This document shows positions 1 to 7,833 of a stretch of DNA of 64,000 nt, piece after piece. Made by a program: the position numbers and the translations under genes. The DNA is from Lysobacter sp. Root76 (lineage in GTDB: Bacteria; Pseudomonadota; Gammaproteobacteria; Xanthomonadales; Xanthomonadaceae), in assembly GCF_001428685.1 (NCBI RefSeq), contig NZ_LMIK01000008.1, forward strand, positions 260,783-324,782, in the 5' to 3' direction. The notes under the pieces were generated by a model that was not told the origin of the DNA, did not search any database, and saw only the letters and a list, made by a program, of their open reading frames with translations. Within the stretch, counting starts at the first letter, position 1. Every line of letters starts with the position of its first letter.

Positions 1-50
1 GGCGGAAGCTGTTGCTTAAGAACGAAACCAACGCAGCAAACGGAATTCGC

Positions 51-247
51 GATCGCGGCTTACGCCGCTCCCACAGGAAGCAGACCCGGAGCGAAACCCC
101 GCCAACAGACGGAGGTCGCGGTCGCGGCTTACGCCGCTCCTACCCCAAAGCGAGTGACAAGAGAAAGTGGCACGCAAGCGAAGCCGATCCGGAGCGAAAC
201 TCAGGCAGCAGACGAAGTTCGCGGTCGCGGCTTACGCCGCTCCTACC
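51..247. repeat. Three REP-like copies near the left edge
   Basis: Three near-identical copies of a short imperfect palindrome (core GGTCGCGGCTTACGCCGCTC or GATCGCGGCTTACGCCGCTC) lie at about 51-74, 117-144 and 221-247. Part of the flanking sequence (GGAGCGAAAC) repeats with them. Each core can fold as GCGGC-TTAC-GCCGC. The same element recurs at 20720 and around 61320-61532, so it is a dispersed intergenic repeat. I see no gene in 1-313. Confidence 0.75.
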
Positions 248-313
248 CCAAAGCCGGCGCGGGCCGCAGATTGATTCGCTAGCGCAACCCTCGCAACTCC
301 CACCGCGTCGGCA

Positions 314-802
314 TCACCCCGCCGGCTTCGGCTTCGCCGAGCCAGCATCCGCCTCCGCAGGCACTGGCGCCGCCATCGGCGCAGGAGCAGCAGGCGCCGG
401 CGCCGGCGTGGGCACCTCTGCAGGAGCGACCGGCGCCGGCGCCGGCGTAGCGGGTGCAGGCGCGGGCGCAGCGGGTGCAGGCGTCGCCACCGGCACCACC
501 ACCGCCGCTGCAGCATACGGCGCATGCTCCGTCCGCGGCCCGAAGCCGAACGCCTCGTCGCTGCGCGCCGACACGATCATGCGCACCATGCTGGTCGGCA
601 CCATCAGTTCCAGCGACACCGGCCGACCTTCGCTGGTCTGCATCTCCAGGGTCATTTCGATCAGCGCTCCCGCCGTGTCGATTTCGCGGCACAGCACGTG
701 CGGCCCGGCCGGACCGTCCAGCAGATAGGGCCGGATCGCCTCACCCAGGGCTTCCAGCGCCTGCGGGAATAGGAATACAGCGTAGCCTCGGGATTCTTCC
801 AT
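314..802 (-). CDS. Hypothetical protein with Ala/Pro-rich tail
   Basis: This 162-residue protein is of unknown function. Residues 1 to about 95 look like a small globular domain with mixed hydrophobic and charged sequence. From about residue 98 to the end it is almost only Ala and Pro with a few Val, Thr and Lys, a low-complexity tail that is probably an extended linker. No signal peptide or membrane segment is obvious. The start at 802 is preceded by AGGGGA, a fair ribosome site. The gene lies 48 bp upstream of the purT stop on the same strand. I do not recognise the family. The long GC-rich frame on the opposite strand across this interval is a composition shadow. Confidence 0.6.
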   Translation of the reverse strand: MEESRGYAVFLFPQALEALGEAIRPYLLDGPAGPHVLCREIDTAGALIEMTLEMQTSEGRPVSLELMVPTSMVRMIVSARSDEAFGFGPRTEHAPYAAAAVVVPVATPAPAAPAPAPATPAPAPVAPAEVPTPAPAPAAPAPMAAPVPAEADAGSAKPKPAG

Positions 803-850
803 TGCCGATCCCCCTGTCAGGATCTTTGTTTCGATTGAGGATGGATGCGC

Positions 851-2050
851 TCAGCGCAGTTCGATGTCCAGTGCCGAGGCCGCGCGCCGCGCTTGTTCGC
901 GGGCGCCGTCGATGTCCTCGCCCAGGGCCAGGGTCACCGCGACCCGGCGCTGGCCTTCCACGCGCGGTTTGCCGAACAGGCGCAACTGGGTGTCGGCCTG
1001 GCTCAGCGCGGCGTCGACGCCGTTGAACACCGGCACGCCGTGGCCCTGCGCCAGCACTGCGCAGGACGCGGACGGACCGTGTTCGCGTATCGTCGGAATC
1101 GGCAGGCCGAGGATCGCGCGCGCGTGCAGCGCGAACTCGCTCAGGTCCTGCGAGACCAGGGTCACCAGGCCGGTGTCGTGCGGGCGCGGCGAGACTTCGC
1201 TGAACCAGACCTCGTCGCCCTTCACGAACAGCTCGACGCCGAACACGCCCCAGCCGCCGAGATCGTCGGTGATGCCGCGCGCGATGCCCTGCGCTCGCGC
1301 CAGGGCGCGGGTCGACATCGCCTGCGGCTGCCAGCTTTCGCGGTAGTCGCCGTCGCGCTGCAGATGGCCGATCGGTGCGCAGAAGGTGGTGCCGCCGACG
1401 TGACGCACCGTCAGCAGGGTGATCTCGTAATCGAAGTCGATGAAACCCTCGACGATGACCCGGCCGGCGCCGGCGCGGCCGCCGGTCTGGGCGTAGTCCC
1501 AGGCCTTGTCGACATCGTCGGCGCTGCGCACCAGGCTCTGGCCCTTGCCCGAGGACGACATCACCGGCTTGACCACGCACGGCAGGCCGATCGCGGCGAC
1601 GGCGCTGCGGTAGTCGTCGAGCGTGTCGACGAAACGATAGGGCGAGGTCGGCAGGCCCAGGGTTTCCGCGGCCAGGCGGCGGATGCCCTCGCGATCCATG
1701 GTCAGGCGCGCGGCGCGCGCGGTCGGTATCACCCGGGTGTGGGTGCCGCGCTCGGCGAACTCCTGCTCCAGCTCGACCAGGGTCTGGGTGTGGATGGCCT
1801 CGATCTCCGGCACGATCAGGTGCGGCCGCTCGGCCGCGATCAGGGCGCGCACGGCCTGGCCGTCGAGCATGTCGAGCACGTGGCTGCGATGCGCGACCTG
1901 CATCGCCGGCGCATCGGCGTAGCGATCGGCGGCGATCACTTCCACCCCGAAGCGCTGCAGTTCGATCGCCACCTCTTTGCCGAGTTCGCCCGAACCGAGC
2001 AGCAGCACGCGGAAGGCGTGCGGGGACAAAGGCGTACCGAGCGTGATCAT
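851..2050 (-). CDS. purT: Formate-dependent phosphoribosylglycinamide formyltransferase (GAR transformylase 2)
   Basis: PurT makes formyl-GAR from GAR, formate and ATP, the folate-independent third step of purine synthesis in the cytoplasm. The protein is 399 residues with an ATP-grasp fold. The N-terminal motif [14 protein letters not shown], the block [17 protein letters not shown], the ATP-grasp loop [12 protein letters not shown] and [10 protein letters not shown] are characteristic of PurT. I start it at MITLGTPL (2050), preceded by AGGA, which matches the usual PurT N-terminus; a start at 2101 would add 17 atypical residues. It is transcribed away from the lipoprotein gene at 2157, with about 106 bp between the two starts for both promoters. 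Confidence 0.97.
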   Translation of the reverse strand: MITLGTPLSPHAFRVLLLGSGELGKEVAIELQRFGVEVIAADRYADAPAMQVAHRSHVLDMLDGQAVRALIAAERPHLIVPEIEAIHTQTLVELEQEFAERGTHTRVIPTARAARLTMDREGIRRLAAETLGLPTSPYRFVDTLDDYRSAVAAIGLPCVVKPVMSSSGKGQSLVRSADDVDKAWDYAQTGGRAGAGRVIVEGFIDFDYEITLLTVRHVGGTTFCAPIGHLQRDGDYRESWQPQAMSTRALARAQGIARGITDDLGGWGVFGVELFVKGDEVWFSEVSPRPHDTGLVTLVSQDLSEFALHARAILGLPIPTIREHGPSASCAVLAQGHGVPVFNGVDAALSQADTQLRLFGKPRVEGQRRVAVTLALGEDIDGAREQARRAASALDIELR

Positions 2051-2156
2051 GCGCGTTCCTGGAGTGGGGCCGTAGGCTGACGCTAGTCTAACTTTCCGCA
2101 CGTCCCAGCGGGTCCGGACCTATGTCGGCATGCGCGCTGCATGCGATGCTGTGGGC

Positions 2157-3074
2157 ATGCCGCGTTCCGTGCCGCTACCGCTGCGCGCCGTCGTTCTTGC
2201 CGCCGCGCTAGCCGCGGTGGGCGCTTGCGCGCGCCATGAAGCCGGCGAACCCGGCAGCGAGCTCAGCGGCATGCTGATCGACAGCCAGCTCGACGAGATC
2301 AGCGGCCTGGCCGCCTCGCGCCGGCACCCCGGCGTGCTGTGGATGATCGACGACGGCGGCAACCCCGAGCGCCTGTTCGCGGTCTCCGACGACGGCGAGC
2401 GGCTGGCCACGTTCCGGATCGAGGGCGTGACCAAGACCGACTGGGAAGACATCGCCGCGTTCCGCCTGGACGGCCGCAACTATCTGCTGATCGCCGATAC
2501 CGGCGACAACGGCGGCCTGCGCCGCAGCCTGCAGCTGCACGTGGTCGAGGAACCGGCCACGCTCGAAAACGCGCGACTGCGCCCGGCCTGGTCGATCGCG
2601 TTCCGCTGGCCCGACGGCGCGCGCGACTGCGAGGCCGTCGCGGTCGACGCCGCCAACGGCCGCATCCTGCTGATCTCGAAAAAGCGCCAGCCGCCGGAGC
2701 TGTTCACCCTGCCGCTGCGCCCGGCCGACACCGGCCTGCTCACCGCGCACCGCAGCGGCGCCCTGGCCGGGGTGCCGCAGCCCAGCGAGGAGGCGCTCAA
2801 GCGCAAGCCGCGCACCGCGCGCCTGCAGAGCCAGGTCACCGCCGCCGACGTCTCGACCGATGGCCGCACCCTGGCGGTGATGACCTACCGCTACCTGCTG
2901 CTGTACCCGCGCCGCAGCGGCCAAAGCTGGGGCGCGGCGGTCGCCGAGCCGCCCAAGATCACCGCCCTGCCCTGGCTGCCGCAGGCCGAAGCCCTGGGCT
3001 GGGCCACCGACGGCCGCAGCCTGTACGCGACCGGCGAGTTCGTCCCGGCGCCGCTGTACCGAATCACGCCCTGA
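2157..3074 (+). CDS. Predicted lipoprotein, beta-propeller-like
   Basis: The 305-residue protein starts with a lipoprotein signal (hydrophobic AVVLAAALAAVGAC, with Cys as the likely lipidated residue). The mature part has repeated short motifs such as LWMIDDGG, LLIADTGDN, ILLISKKR and SLYATGEF, each followed by a polar turn. This pattern suggests a beta-propeller resembling the SdiA-regulated or phytase-like group. That is inference from pattern, and no catalytic residues can be assigned. The start at 2157 puts the signal peptide at the N-terminus; an in-frame ATG at 2130 would add nine residues. It is probably a monocistronic gene anchored in the envelope. Confidence 0.65.
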   Translation: MPRSVPLPLRAVVLAAALAAVGACARHEAGEPGSELSGMLIDSQLDEISGLAASRRHPGVLWMIDDGGNPERLFAVSDDGERLATFRIEGVTKTDWEDIAAFRLDGRNYLLIADTGDNGGLRRSLQLHVVEEPATLENARLRPAWSIAFRWPDGARDCEAVAVDAANGRILLISKKRQPPELFTLPLRPADTGLLTAHRSGALAGVPQPSEEALKRKPRTARLQSQVTAADVSTDGRTLAVMTYRYLLLYPRRSGQSWGAAVAEPPKITALPWLPQAEALGWATDGRSLYATGEFVPAPLYRITP

Positions 3075-3271
3075 GCCCTGCCGGTTCGGCCTGCGGCTAG
3101 GCGCCGGCACGCCCGACCCGATCTGACCCACCCGCGATCCCAGGCCGCTGTCTGGCCTGCGCAGCGCGCCGGGGCGCCCTAAAAACGCCATCGGGCCAGG
3201 TCCGCGGCGTCCCAGCCCCCGAGGCAGCGCCGCGAACGATCTACCGTCCGTCCGAAATATCTTGCGACGAC

Positions 3272-3290
3272 TGATATCATTTTGATATCA
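3272..3290 (+). promoter_or_regulatory. Doubled TGATATCA palindrome upstream of the SPFH operon
   Basis: Two copies of the perfect 8-bp palindrome TGATATCA sit at 3272-3279 and 3283-3290, separated by TTT, so their centres are 11 bp (one helix turn) apart. The site is unusually AT-rich here and lies 36 bp before the SPFH start codon. The fourth position of the operon layout makes sense of it: the second gene encodes a ribbon-helix-helix protein, a class that binds tandem palindromic half-sites. Autoregulation is inference. Confidence 0.5.
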
Positions 3291-3325
3291 ATACCTCGAA
3301 CTCAACCAGGACCCGAGAACGCGCC

Positions 3326-4192
3326 ATGAAAGAGAACCCGACCCGTTCCCTGCCCGGTATTCCGATCCTGCTGCTCCTGCTGCTGGTCGGCGCCTTCGTG
3401 TTCTGGCTGTTCGTCGGCGGCCTGGCGGCCAAGTCCGACCTGCAGATCGGCGCCGCGATCCTGATCGGCATCCTGGCCTTCTTCAGCCTGACCGGTCTGT
3501 ACAAGGTCGAGCCCAACCAGGCCGCGGTGCTGAGCCTGTTCGGCAAGTACATCGGCACGGTCAAGGACAACGGCCTGCGCTGGAACAACCCCTTCTTCGC
3601 CCAGAAGAAGATCAGCCAGCGCGTGCGCAACTTCGAGAGCGGCAAGCTCAAGGTCAACGAGCTCGACGGCAGTCCGATCGAGATCGCCGCGGTGATCGTC
3701 TGGCAGGTGGTCGATTCGGCCGAAGCGGTCTACAACGTCGACGACTACGAGAGCTTCGTCCACATCCAGTCCGAGTCGGCGCTGCGCGCGATGGCCACCA
3801 GCTATCCCTACGACCAGCACGAGGAAGGCCAGCTCGCCCTGCGCAGCCACGCCGCCGAGATTTCCCAGCACCTCAAGGACGAACTCGCCGAGCGCCTGGC
3901 CGATGCCGGCGTGCAGGTGGTCGACGCGCGCATCAGCCACCTCGCCTACGCCCCGGAAATCGCCCAGGCCATGCTGCAGCGCCAGCAGGCCAACGCGGTG
4001 ATCGCCGCACGCACGCGCATCGTCGCCGGCGCGGTCGGCATGGTCGAGATGGCGCTGGAGGAACTGCAGAAACACGGCACCGTGCAGTTGGACGAAGAAC
4101 GCAAGGCGCAGATGGTCAGCAACCTGCTGATCGTGCTGTGCTCGGATCACCGCGGTGTGCAGCCGGTCGTCAACACCGGCACGCTCTACTGA
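3326..4192 (+). CDS. SPFH/Band 7 domain membrane protein
   Basis: The 288-residue protein has two hydrophobic segments (about residues 10-32 and 41-58) and then an SPFH/Band 7 (prohibitin/stomatin-like) domain recognisable from [20 protein letters not shown], the GLRWNNPFF turn, [19 protein letters not shown] and the helical [20 protein letters not shown]. The C-terminal part is Ala/Gln/Glu-rich helix. Such proteins form membrane-associated oligomeric scaffolds; the specific role here is unknown. It is the first gene of a tight set: the next start lies 3 bp after its stop. It is distinct from the hflK/hflC pair later in the window. Confidence 0.85.
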   Translation: MKENPTRSLPGIPILLLLLLVGAFVFWLFVGGLAAKSDLQIGAAILIGILAFFSLTGLYKVEPNQAAVLSLFGKYIGTVKDNGLRWNNPFFAQKKISQRVRNFESGKLKVNELDGSPIEIAAVIVWQVVDSAEAVYNVDDYESFVHIQSESALRAMATSYPYDQHEEGQLALRSHAAEISQHLKDELAERLADAGVQVVDARISHLAYAPEIAQAMLQRQQANAVIAARTRIVAGAVGMVEMALEELQKHGTVQLDEERKAQMVSNLLIVLCSDHRGVQPVVNTGTLY

Positions 4193-4195
4193 ACC

Positions 4196-4384
4196 GTGGC
4201 CGAGAAGAAAGCCTACCCGCTGCGCATCAACGCCGAAGTGCTGGCCGCGGCGCAGCGCTGGGCCGACGACGAGCTGCGCTCGCTCAACGCACAGATCGAA
4301 TACGCCCTGCGCGATGCCCTGCGCAAGGCCGGTCGCCTGCCCGACCGGACCACTCCACCCAGCACGGATGAAAACGAACCATGA
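4196..4384 (+). CDS. Arc-like ribbon-helix-helix DNA-binding protein
   Basis: This 62-residue protein begins with GTG. The core [20 protein letters not shown] followed by [16 protein letters not shown] fits the Arc/MetJ ribbon-helix-helix fold: one beta strand (YPLRI) for DNA contact, then two helices. Its stop overlaps the next start (ATGA at 4381-4384), so it is translationally coupled. It is the obvious candidate to bind the doubled palindrome at 3272-3290 and autoregulate the operon. A lone antitoxin-like role is possible, but no toxin is visible next to it. Confidence 0.75.
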   Translation: MAEKKAYPLRINAEVLAAAQRWADDELRSLNAQIEYALRDALRKAGRLPDRTTPPSTDENEP

Positions 4385-4563
4385 GCCACACGCAATGGAA
4401 CTACCTGCTCAGCGAAATCGGCCTGCAACTGTTCGGCCCTTCGGCCGCCGATCGCATCCGCGAGGAACTCGGCAAGCGCGGCGCGCAGGGCTGGGAGCTG
4501 GTCACGGTGGCCTACGATTCCAACAGTTCGACCCATCGGCTGTACTTCAAGAAGCCGGCCTGA
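4381..4563 (+). CDS. DUF4177-like small protein
   Basis: The 60-residue protein contains a WNYLLSE...[14 protein letters not shown]...YFKKP pattern, the signature of the DUF4177 group (a strand, then a helix ending in GWELV, then strands). The molecular role of this family is not known. It overlaps the ribbon-helix-helix gene by 4 bp and is followed 43 bp later by a small membrane protein, so it belongs to the SPFH operon. Confidence 0.7.
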   Translation: MSHTQWNYLLSEIGLQLFGPSAADRIREELGKRGAQGWELVTVAYDSNSSTHRLYFKKPA

Positions 4564-4606
4564 ACGCAGGCGCCGAACCTTCGCCAGCCCCAACCGGGAG
4601 CCCCTC

Positions 4607-4753
4607 ATGCTGCACATCATCAAGCTGATCGAACGCCGCTATCCGCGCCAGGGCGATGCCCGTCCGACGCCTGCGGCCCGGCTGGCCACGGTCGCGCTGC
4701 TGGCGCTGTCCGCGGCCGCGCTGATGGCCGGCGTCGTGCTGCAGCTGCGCTGA
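4607..4753 (+). CDS. Small single-pass membrane protein (48 residues)
   Basis: A 48-residue frame starts at ATG 4607 (MLHIIKLIERRYPRQGDARP) and ends in one hydrophobic segment (LATVALLALSAAALMAGVVL) and a short QLR tail. Its stop at 4751-4753 is one base before the next ATG at 4755. A GGGAG stretch precedes the start. The tight spacing on both sides and the clean membrane segment support a real gene in the SPFH/PH operon. No function can be assigned. Confidence 0.55.
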   Translation: MLHIIKLIERRYPRQGDARPTPAARLATVALLALSAAALMAGVVLQLR

Positions 4754-4754
4754 C

Positions 4755-5300
4755 ATGCGCAGCTACGCCGTCTCCGCGCCTGGCCGGCGCGCCCTGCTGG
4801 TGCCGGCGATTTCGCTGGGCCTGGCGGTGCTCGGCATCGCGTTCGCGCTGCTGCGCGCACGCGAGGATCCGAGCGTCGTCCAGCTGCTGTGGATCGCGGT
4901 GCCGACGCTGGTGCTGGTCGGCGGCCTGATCTGGCTCGGCGCGCGCCGGCGTGCGGTCGAACTCGAAGCCGGCCAGCTCACCGTCAAGGCCGGACCGCAC
5001 ACCTGCCGGGTGCAGATCGCGGCGCTGGACCTGGAGCGCGCGCGCATCGTCAACCTCGACGAACACACCGGCCTGCGCCCCTCGATCAAGACTCTCGGCA
5101 CCTCCCTGCCCGGCTACCAGGCCGGCTGGTTCCGCATGCGCGACCGCTGGCGCAAGGCCTTCTATCTGCTGACCCAGCGCCGGCGCGTGCTGTGGCTGCC
5201 TGAGCGCGGCGACGGCCCCTCGCTGCTGCTGTCGCTGGAGCAGCCGCAAGCCCTGCTCGATGCGCTCAACGACGTAGCGCGACGCCGCCGCTCCCGCTAA
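4755..5300 (+). CDS. Bacterial PH-domain membrane protein
   Basis: The 181-residue protein has two membrane segments near the N-terminus (about residues 14-34 and 44-62) and then a soluble domain of alternating strands (VELEAGQLTVKAG, CRVQIAALD, WFRMRDRWRKAFYLLTQRRRVLWLP), ending in a helix (PQALLDALNDVA). This matches the bacterial PH-like layout of two membrane helices plus one PH domain. It follows the small membrane protein by one base and is probably the last member of the SPFH operon. The next gene is 9 bp away, so read-through is possible. Confidence 0.65.
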   Translation: MRSYAVSAPGRRALLVPAISLGLAVLGIAFALLRAREDPSVVQLLWIAVPTLVLVGGLIWLGARRRAVELEAGQLTVKAGPHTCRVQIAALDLERARIVNLDEHTGLRPSIKTLGTSLPGYQAGWFRMRDRWRKAFYLLTQRRRVLWLPERGDGPSLLLSLEQPQALLDALNDVARRRRSR

Positions 5301-5309
5301 CCTGCGCGT

Positions 5310-6110
5310 ATGCGCGGCGTCATTCCCGTACTGATCAACACGCCCGAGATCGAACTCTGGCCGGCCGGCCTGCTGCGTGCGCGCAGCAACCACGACGCCC
5401 GCGCCCTGGCGCGCGCGCGCCACGTGCTGCGGCGCAAGCGCGACGGCCAGTACCTCGCCGCCGACCTGCCGGAGGGGCTGCTGCCGCTGGTGCAGCGGCT
5501 GCGCCACGAACCCGGTCTCGAACAAGCCCTGGACGCGCTGGAACACGCTGCGACGCCACGCCGCGCCGGCCTGGAACGGGTCCGCGAACTGCCGCTGGAC
5601 CGGCTCGAAGAACGCCTGCACGCGCTCGGACTGGACCACGGCTACGGCGAACGCACCGGCCTGAGCCTGGTCGCCGAACCCGACCGCCTCGCCTTCGCCG
5701 GCCACGACCGCTACCGCCGCCCGCTGTGGCTGCATCCGCTGGCCGCGCGCGCCTGGACCCACCTGCACGCAGCCGCGTTGCGCGACGGCGTGGTGCTGGA
5801 GGCCATCTCCGGCTATCGCAGCCACGACTACCAACTCGGCATCTTCGAACGCAAACTCGCGCGCGGCCTGGACGTCGAACAGATCCTCACCGTCAACGCC
5901 GCGCCCGGCTACAGCGAACACCACTCCGGCCTGGCCCTGGACATCGGCGCGCCCGACCAGCCGCCGGCCGAGGAATCCTTCGAAAGCACCGCCGCCTTCG
6001 CTTGGCTGCGGGCCCAGGCCGGCGGCTATGGCTTCGCGATGAGCTATCCCCGCGACAACCCGCACGGCATCGTCTACGAGCCCTGGCACTGGCGCTACGC
6101 GGCGCCCTGA
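5310..6110 (+). CDS. M15B family D-alanyl-D-alanine carboxypeptidase (VanY-like)
   Basis: The 266-residue protein carries the M15B zinc-peptidase signature in its second half: SGYRSHDYQ, the zinc motif SEHHSGLALDIG (His and Asp ligands) and EPWHWRY, which supplies the third ligand and the catalytic region. Such enzymes trim the terminal D-Ala from peptidoglycan stem peptides. The first half (residues 1 to about 120) is helical and not part of the catalytic core. I see no signal peptide, which is unusual for a periplasmic enzyme and leaves its location open. It starts 9 bp after the PH-domain gene. Confidence 0.85.
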   Translation: MRGVIPVLINTPEIELWPAGLLRARSNHDARALARARHVLRRKRDGQYLAADLPEGLLPLVQRLRHEPGLEQALDALEHAATPRRAGLERVRELPLDRLEERLHALGLDHGYGERTGLSLVAEPDRLAFAGHDRYRRPLWLHPLAARAWTHLHAAALRDGVVLEAISGYRSHDYQLGIFERKLARGLDVEQILTVNAAPGYSEHHSGLALDIGAPDQPPAEESFESTAAFAWLRAQAGGYGFAMSYPRDNPHGIVYEPWHWRYAAP

Positions 6111-6177
6111 CCGCCCGCGACGGCGGAGCCACGCTAGGATGGCCGGACCGCGCCACGCGCCGTTCTGGAGCTTCGTC

Positions 6178-6483
6178 TTGATCACCTGCTACCTGCGCTA
6201 CGTGCTGGATCCGGCCAAGCTGGCCGAGTTCGAAACCTATGCGCGCATGTGGATCCCGCTGGTCGAGCGCCTGGGCGGCAAGCACCACGGCTATTTCCTG
6301 CCCGGCGAAGGCCGCAGCAATATCGCCCTGGCGCTGTTCTCGTTCCCGTCGCTGGCGGCCTACGAAACCTACCGGACCCAGGCCGCAGGCGATCCCGAAT
6401 GCCAGGCCGCGATGCGCTACTACGAAGACACGCGCTGCTTCCTGAGCTACGAGCGCAGCTTCTTCCGCCCGGTGATGGAGTAA
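6178..6483 (+). CDS. NIPSNAP family protein
   Basis: With a TTG start at 6178 the protein is 101 residues and begins (M)ITCYLRYVLDPAKLAEFETY, the usual NIPSNAP N-terminus. The rest, with IPLVERLGGKHHGYFLP, IALALFSFPSLAAYETYR and a Phe/Tyr-rich end, fits the dimeric alpha/beta-barrel (ferredoxin-like) fold. An ATG at 6139 would add a hydrophobic but atypical leader, so I prefer the TTG. Bacterial NIPSNAP proteins have no well-defined activity. The next gene starts 7 bp after the stop. Confidence 0.75.
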   Translation: MITCYLRYVLDPAKLAEFETYARMWIPLVERLGGKHHGYFLPGEGRSNIALALFSFPSLAAYETYRTQAAGDPECQAAMRYYEDTRCFLSYERSFFRPVME

Positions 6484-6490
6484 GCGCGAC

Positions 6491-6928
6491 GTGAGCGCCG
6501 CGCCGCAGGTGCGCCTGCTCGGCCGCGACGAGATCGCGGTGCTGGAACGGGTCGCGGCGGACGTGTTCGACCAGCCGATCGACCCGCGCTGGGCCGGCGA
6601 GTTCTTCGCCGATCCGCGCCATCACCTGGCGGTCGCCTTGCTCGACGGCGAGGTCGTCGGCATGGCCTCGGCGCTGCATTACGTGCATCCCGACAAGCCG
6701 CCGACGCTGTGGATCAACGAAGTCGGCGTGACCGCCGCGCTGCGGCGCCGCGGCATCGCCAGGCAGCTGATGGCCGCCTTGCTCGTGCACGGCCGGGCCC
6801 TGGGCTGCAGCGAGGCCTGGGTCGCCACCGAGTTCGACAACACCGCCGCACGCGGCCTGTACGCGGCGCTGGGCGGCCAGGAGGCGCCGATGCTGGCCAT
6901 CGCCCTGCCGCTGGACGGCACCGACTGA
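6491..6928 (+). CDS. GNAT family N-acetyltransferase
   Basis: The 145-residue protein has the GNAT layout: strand pair AVALLDGEVVGMASALHYV, strand LWINEVGVTAALRRRGIARQLM containing the acetyl-CoA pyrophosphate loop R-R-R-G-I-A, the helix AALLVHGRALG, and the final EFDNTAARGLYAALGG. It resembles the aminoglycoside-acetyltransferase-like GNAT subgroup in length and motif order, but the substrate is unknown. GTG at 6491 is the start, 7 bp after the NIPSNAP stop, so the two are probably co-transcribed. Confidence 0.8.
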   Translation: MSAAPQVRLLGRDEIAVLERVAADVFDQPIDPRWAGEFFADPRHHLAVALLDGEVVGMASALHYVHPDKPPTLWINEVGVTAALRRRGIARQLMAALLVHGRALGCSEAWVATEFDNTAARGLYAALGGQEAPMLAIALPLDGTD

Positions 6929-6943
6929 AAACGCCGGCCGCCG

Positions 6944-7429
6944 ATGCCCTTTACCCCGATCCACCTCGGCCCCGGTCTCGCGTTCAAGGTCATCGGCGGC
7001 CGCCGCTTCAGCTTCATGGTGTTCGGCGGCGCGCAGGTGCTGATGGATATCGAGCCCTTGCTCGGCATCCTGCGCGGCTGGCCGGTGCTGCACGGGCCCA
7101 CGCATACGGTGTGGGGCGCGCTGCCGATCGGGCTGCTCGCCGGCGCGATCGGGCGGCCGATCAGCGCCGCCTGCCTGCGCTGGCTGCGCATCCCGCACGC
7201 GCCGTTCACCTGGCCGGCCTCGTTCGCGGGCGCCCTGCTCGGCGCCTATTCGCATGTGCTGCTGGACGCGATCATGCACTCCGACCTGCAACCCGTCTGG
7301 CCGCTGTCGCCGGCCAATCCCCTGTTGCGCTGGATCTCGGTGGACCAGCTGCACCTGGCCTGCGTGGCGCTGGGCCTGTTCGGCGTCGCGGCCATCGTCC
7401 TGCGCGCGGCCTGGAACCGGCTGGAGTAA
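6944..7429 (+). CDS. Membrane protein of the metal-dependent hydrolase-like (YdjM/DUF457-type) group
   Basis: The 161-residue protein starts MPFTPIHLGPGLAFKVIGG and has about four hydrophobic segments (residues about 25-45, 62-80, 92-112 and 138-156). Conserved-looking polar residues are the N-terminal TPIHLGPG, HGPTHT, and SHVLLDAIMHSD. The H-T-H and H-x3-D patterns on membrane segments are typical of the small integral-membrane proteins annotated as metal-dependent hydrolases. Activity is not established. It follows the GNAT gene by 15 bp. Confidence 0.7.
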   Translation: MPFTPIHLGPGLAFKVIGGRRFSFMVFGGAQVLMDIEPLLGILRGWPVLHGPTHTVWGALPIGLLAGAIGRPISAACLRWLRIPHAPFTWPASFAGALLGAYSHVLLDAIMHSDLQPVWPLSPANPLLRWISVDQLHLACVALGLFGVAAIVLRAAWNRLE

Positions 7430-7505
7430 CCCGCCGCGCACGCGGCATGGGCCGGCCCGGTTCGGGCACAATGCGCCGAACCCGCTTCGCCCGCCAGGAT
7501 CCGGC

Positions 7506-7817
7506 ATGAAATTCCAGCAGGACGAAAACCAGTACGACGAGTGGCAGGCCTATTTCAGCTACGAACTGCTGCGCGCGATCAAAGAGCGTCTGGAGCAGGC
7601 GGCGCTGCCGTCGCAGCAGGTGCGCGAGCTGACCACCGCGATCGGCTTCGACCTCGCCTGCCTGATCGACGCCAGCGCGCCGTTCGAGGTCGAAGGCACC
7701 ACGATCACGCCGGTGCTGACCTTCTCGGCCGAGCCGGACCTGCTGTTGCACCAAGGCGCACCTTCGGACCTGCACGAGTACGTGCACGGCAACGCCGACG
7801 AACTGTTCGGCGAATGA
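7506..7817 (+). CDS. Conserved hypothetical protein, acidic
   Basis: This 103-residue acidic protein starts MKFQQDENQYDEWQAYFSY. Recognisable blocks are ELLRAIKERLEQA, ELTTAIGFDLACLIDASAPF and PVLTFSAEPDLLLHQG, suggesting two helices and a small sheet. There is no signal peptide or membrane segment. I do not recognise the family. It is preceded by a gap of about 76 bp after the membrane-protein gene and followed 16 bp later by the acyltransferase gene. Confidence 0.65.
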   Translation: MKFQQDENQYDEWQAYFSYELLRAIKERLEQAALPSQQVRELTTAIGFDLACLIDASAPFEVEGTTITPVLTFSAEPDLLLHQGAPSDLHEYVHGNADELFGE

Positions 7818-7833
7818 GCGCCGTGCCGATTCC

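Noticed and set aside
12-728. Plus-strand frame over the left edge with an Ala/Gly-rich translation
   Set aside because: Its coding pattern comes from the complement of the Ala/Pro tail of the minus-strand gene and from the REP-like repeats.
2208-3191. Long minus-strand frame over the lipoprotein gene
   Set aside because: Arg/Ala/Gly-rich composition shadow of the lipoprotein gene; the plus-strand gene has a clean signal peptide.
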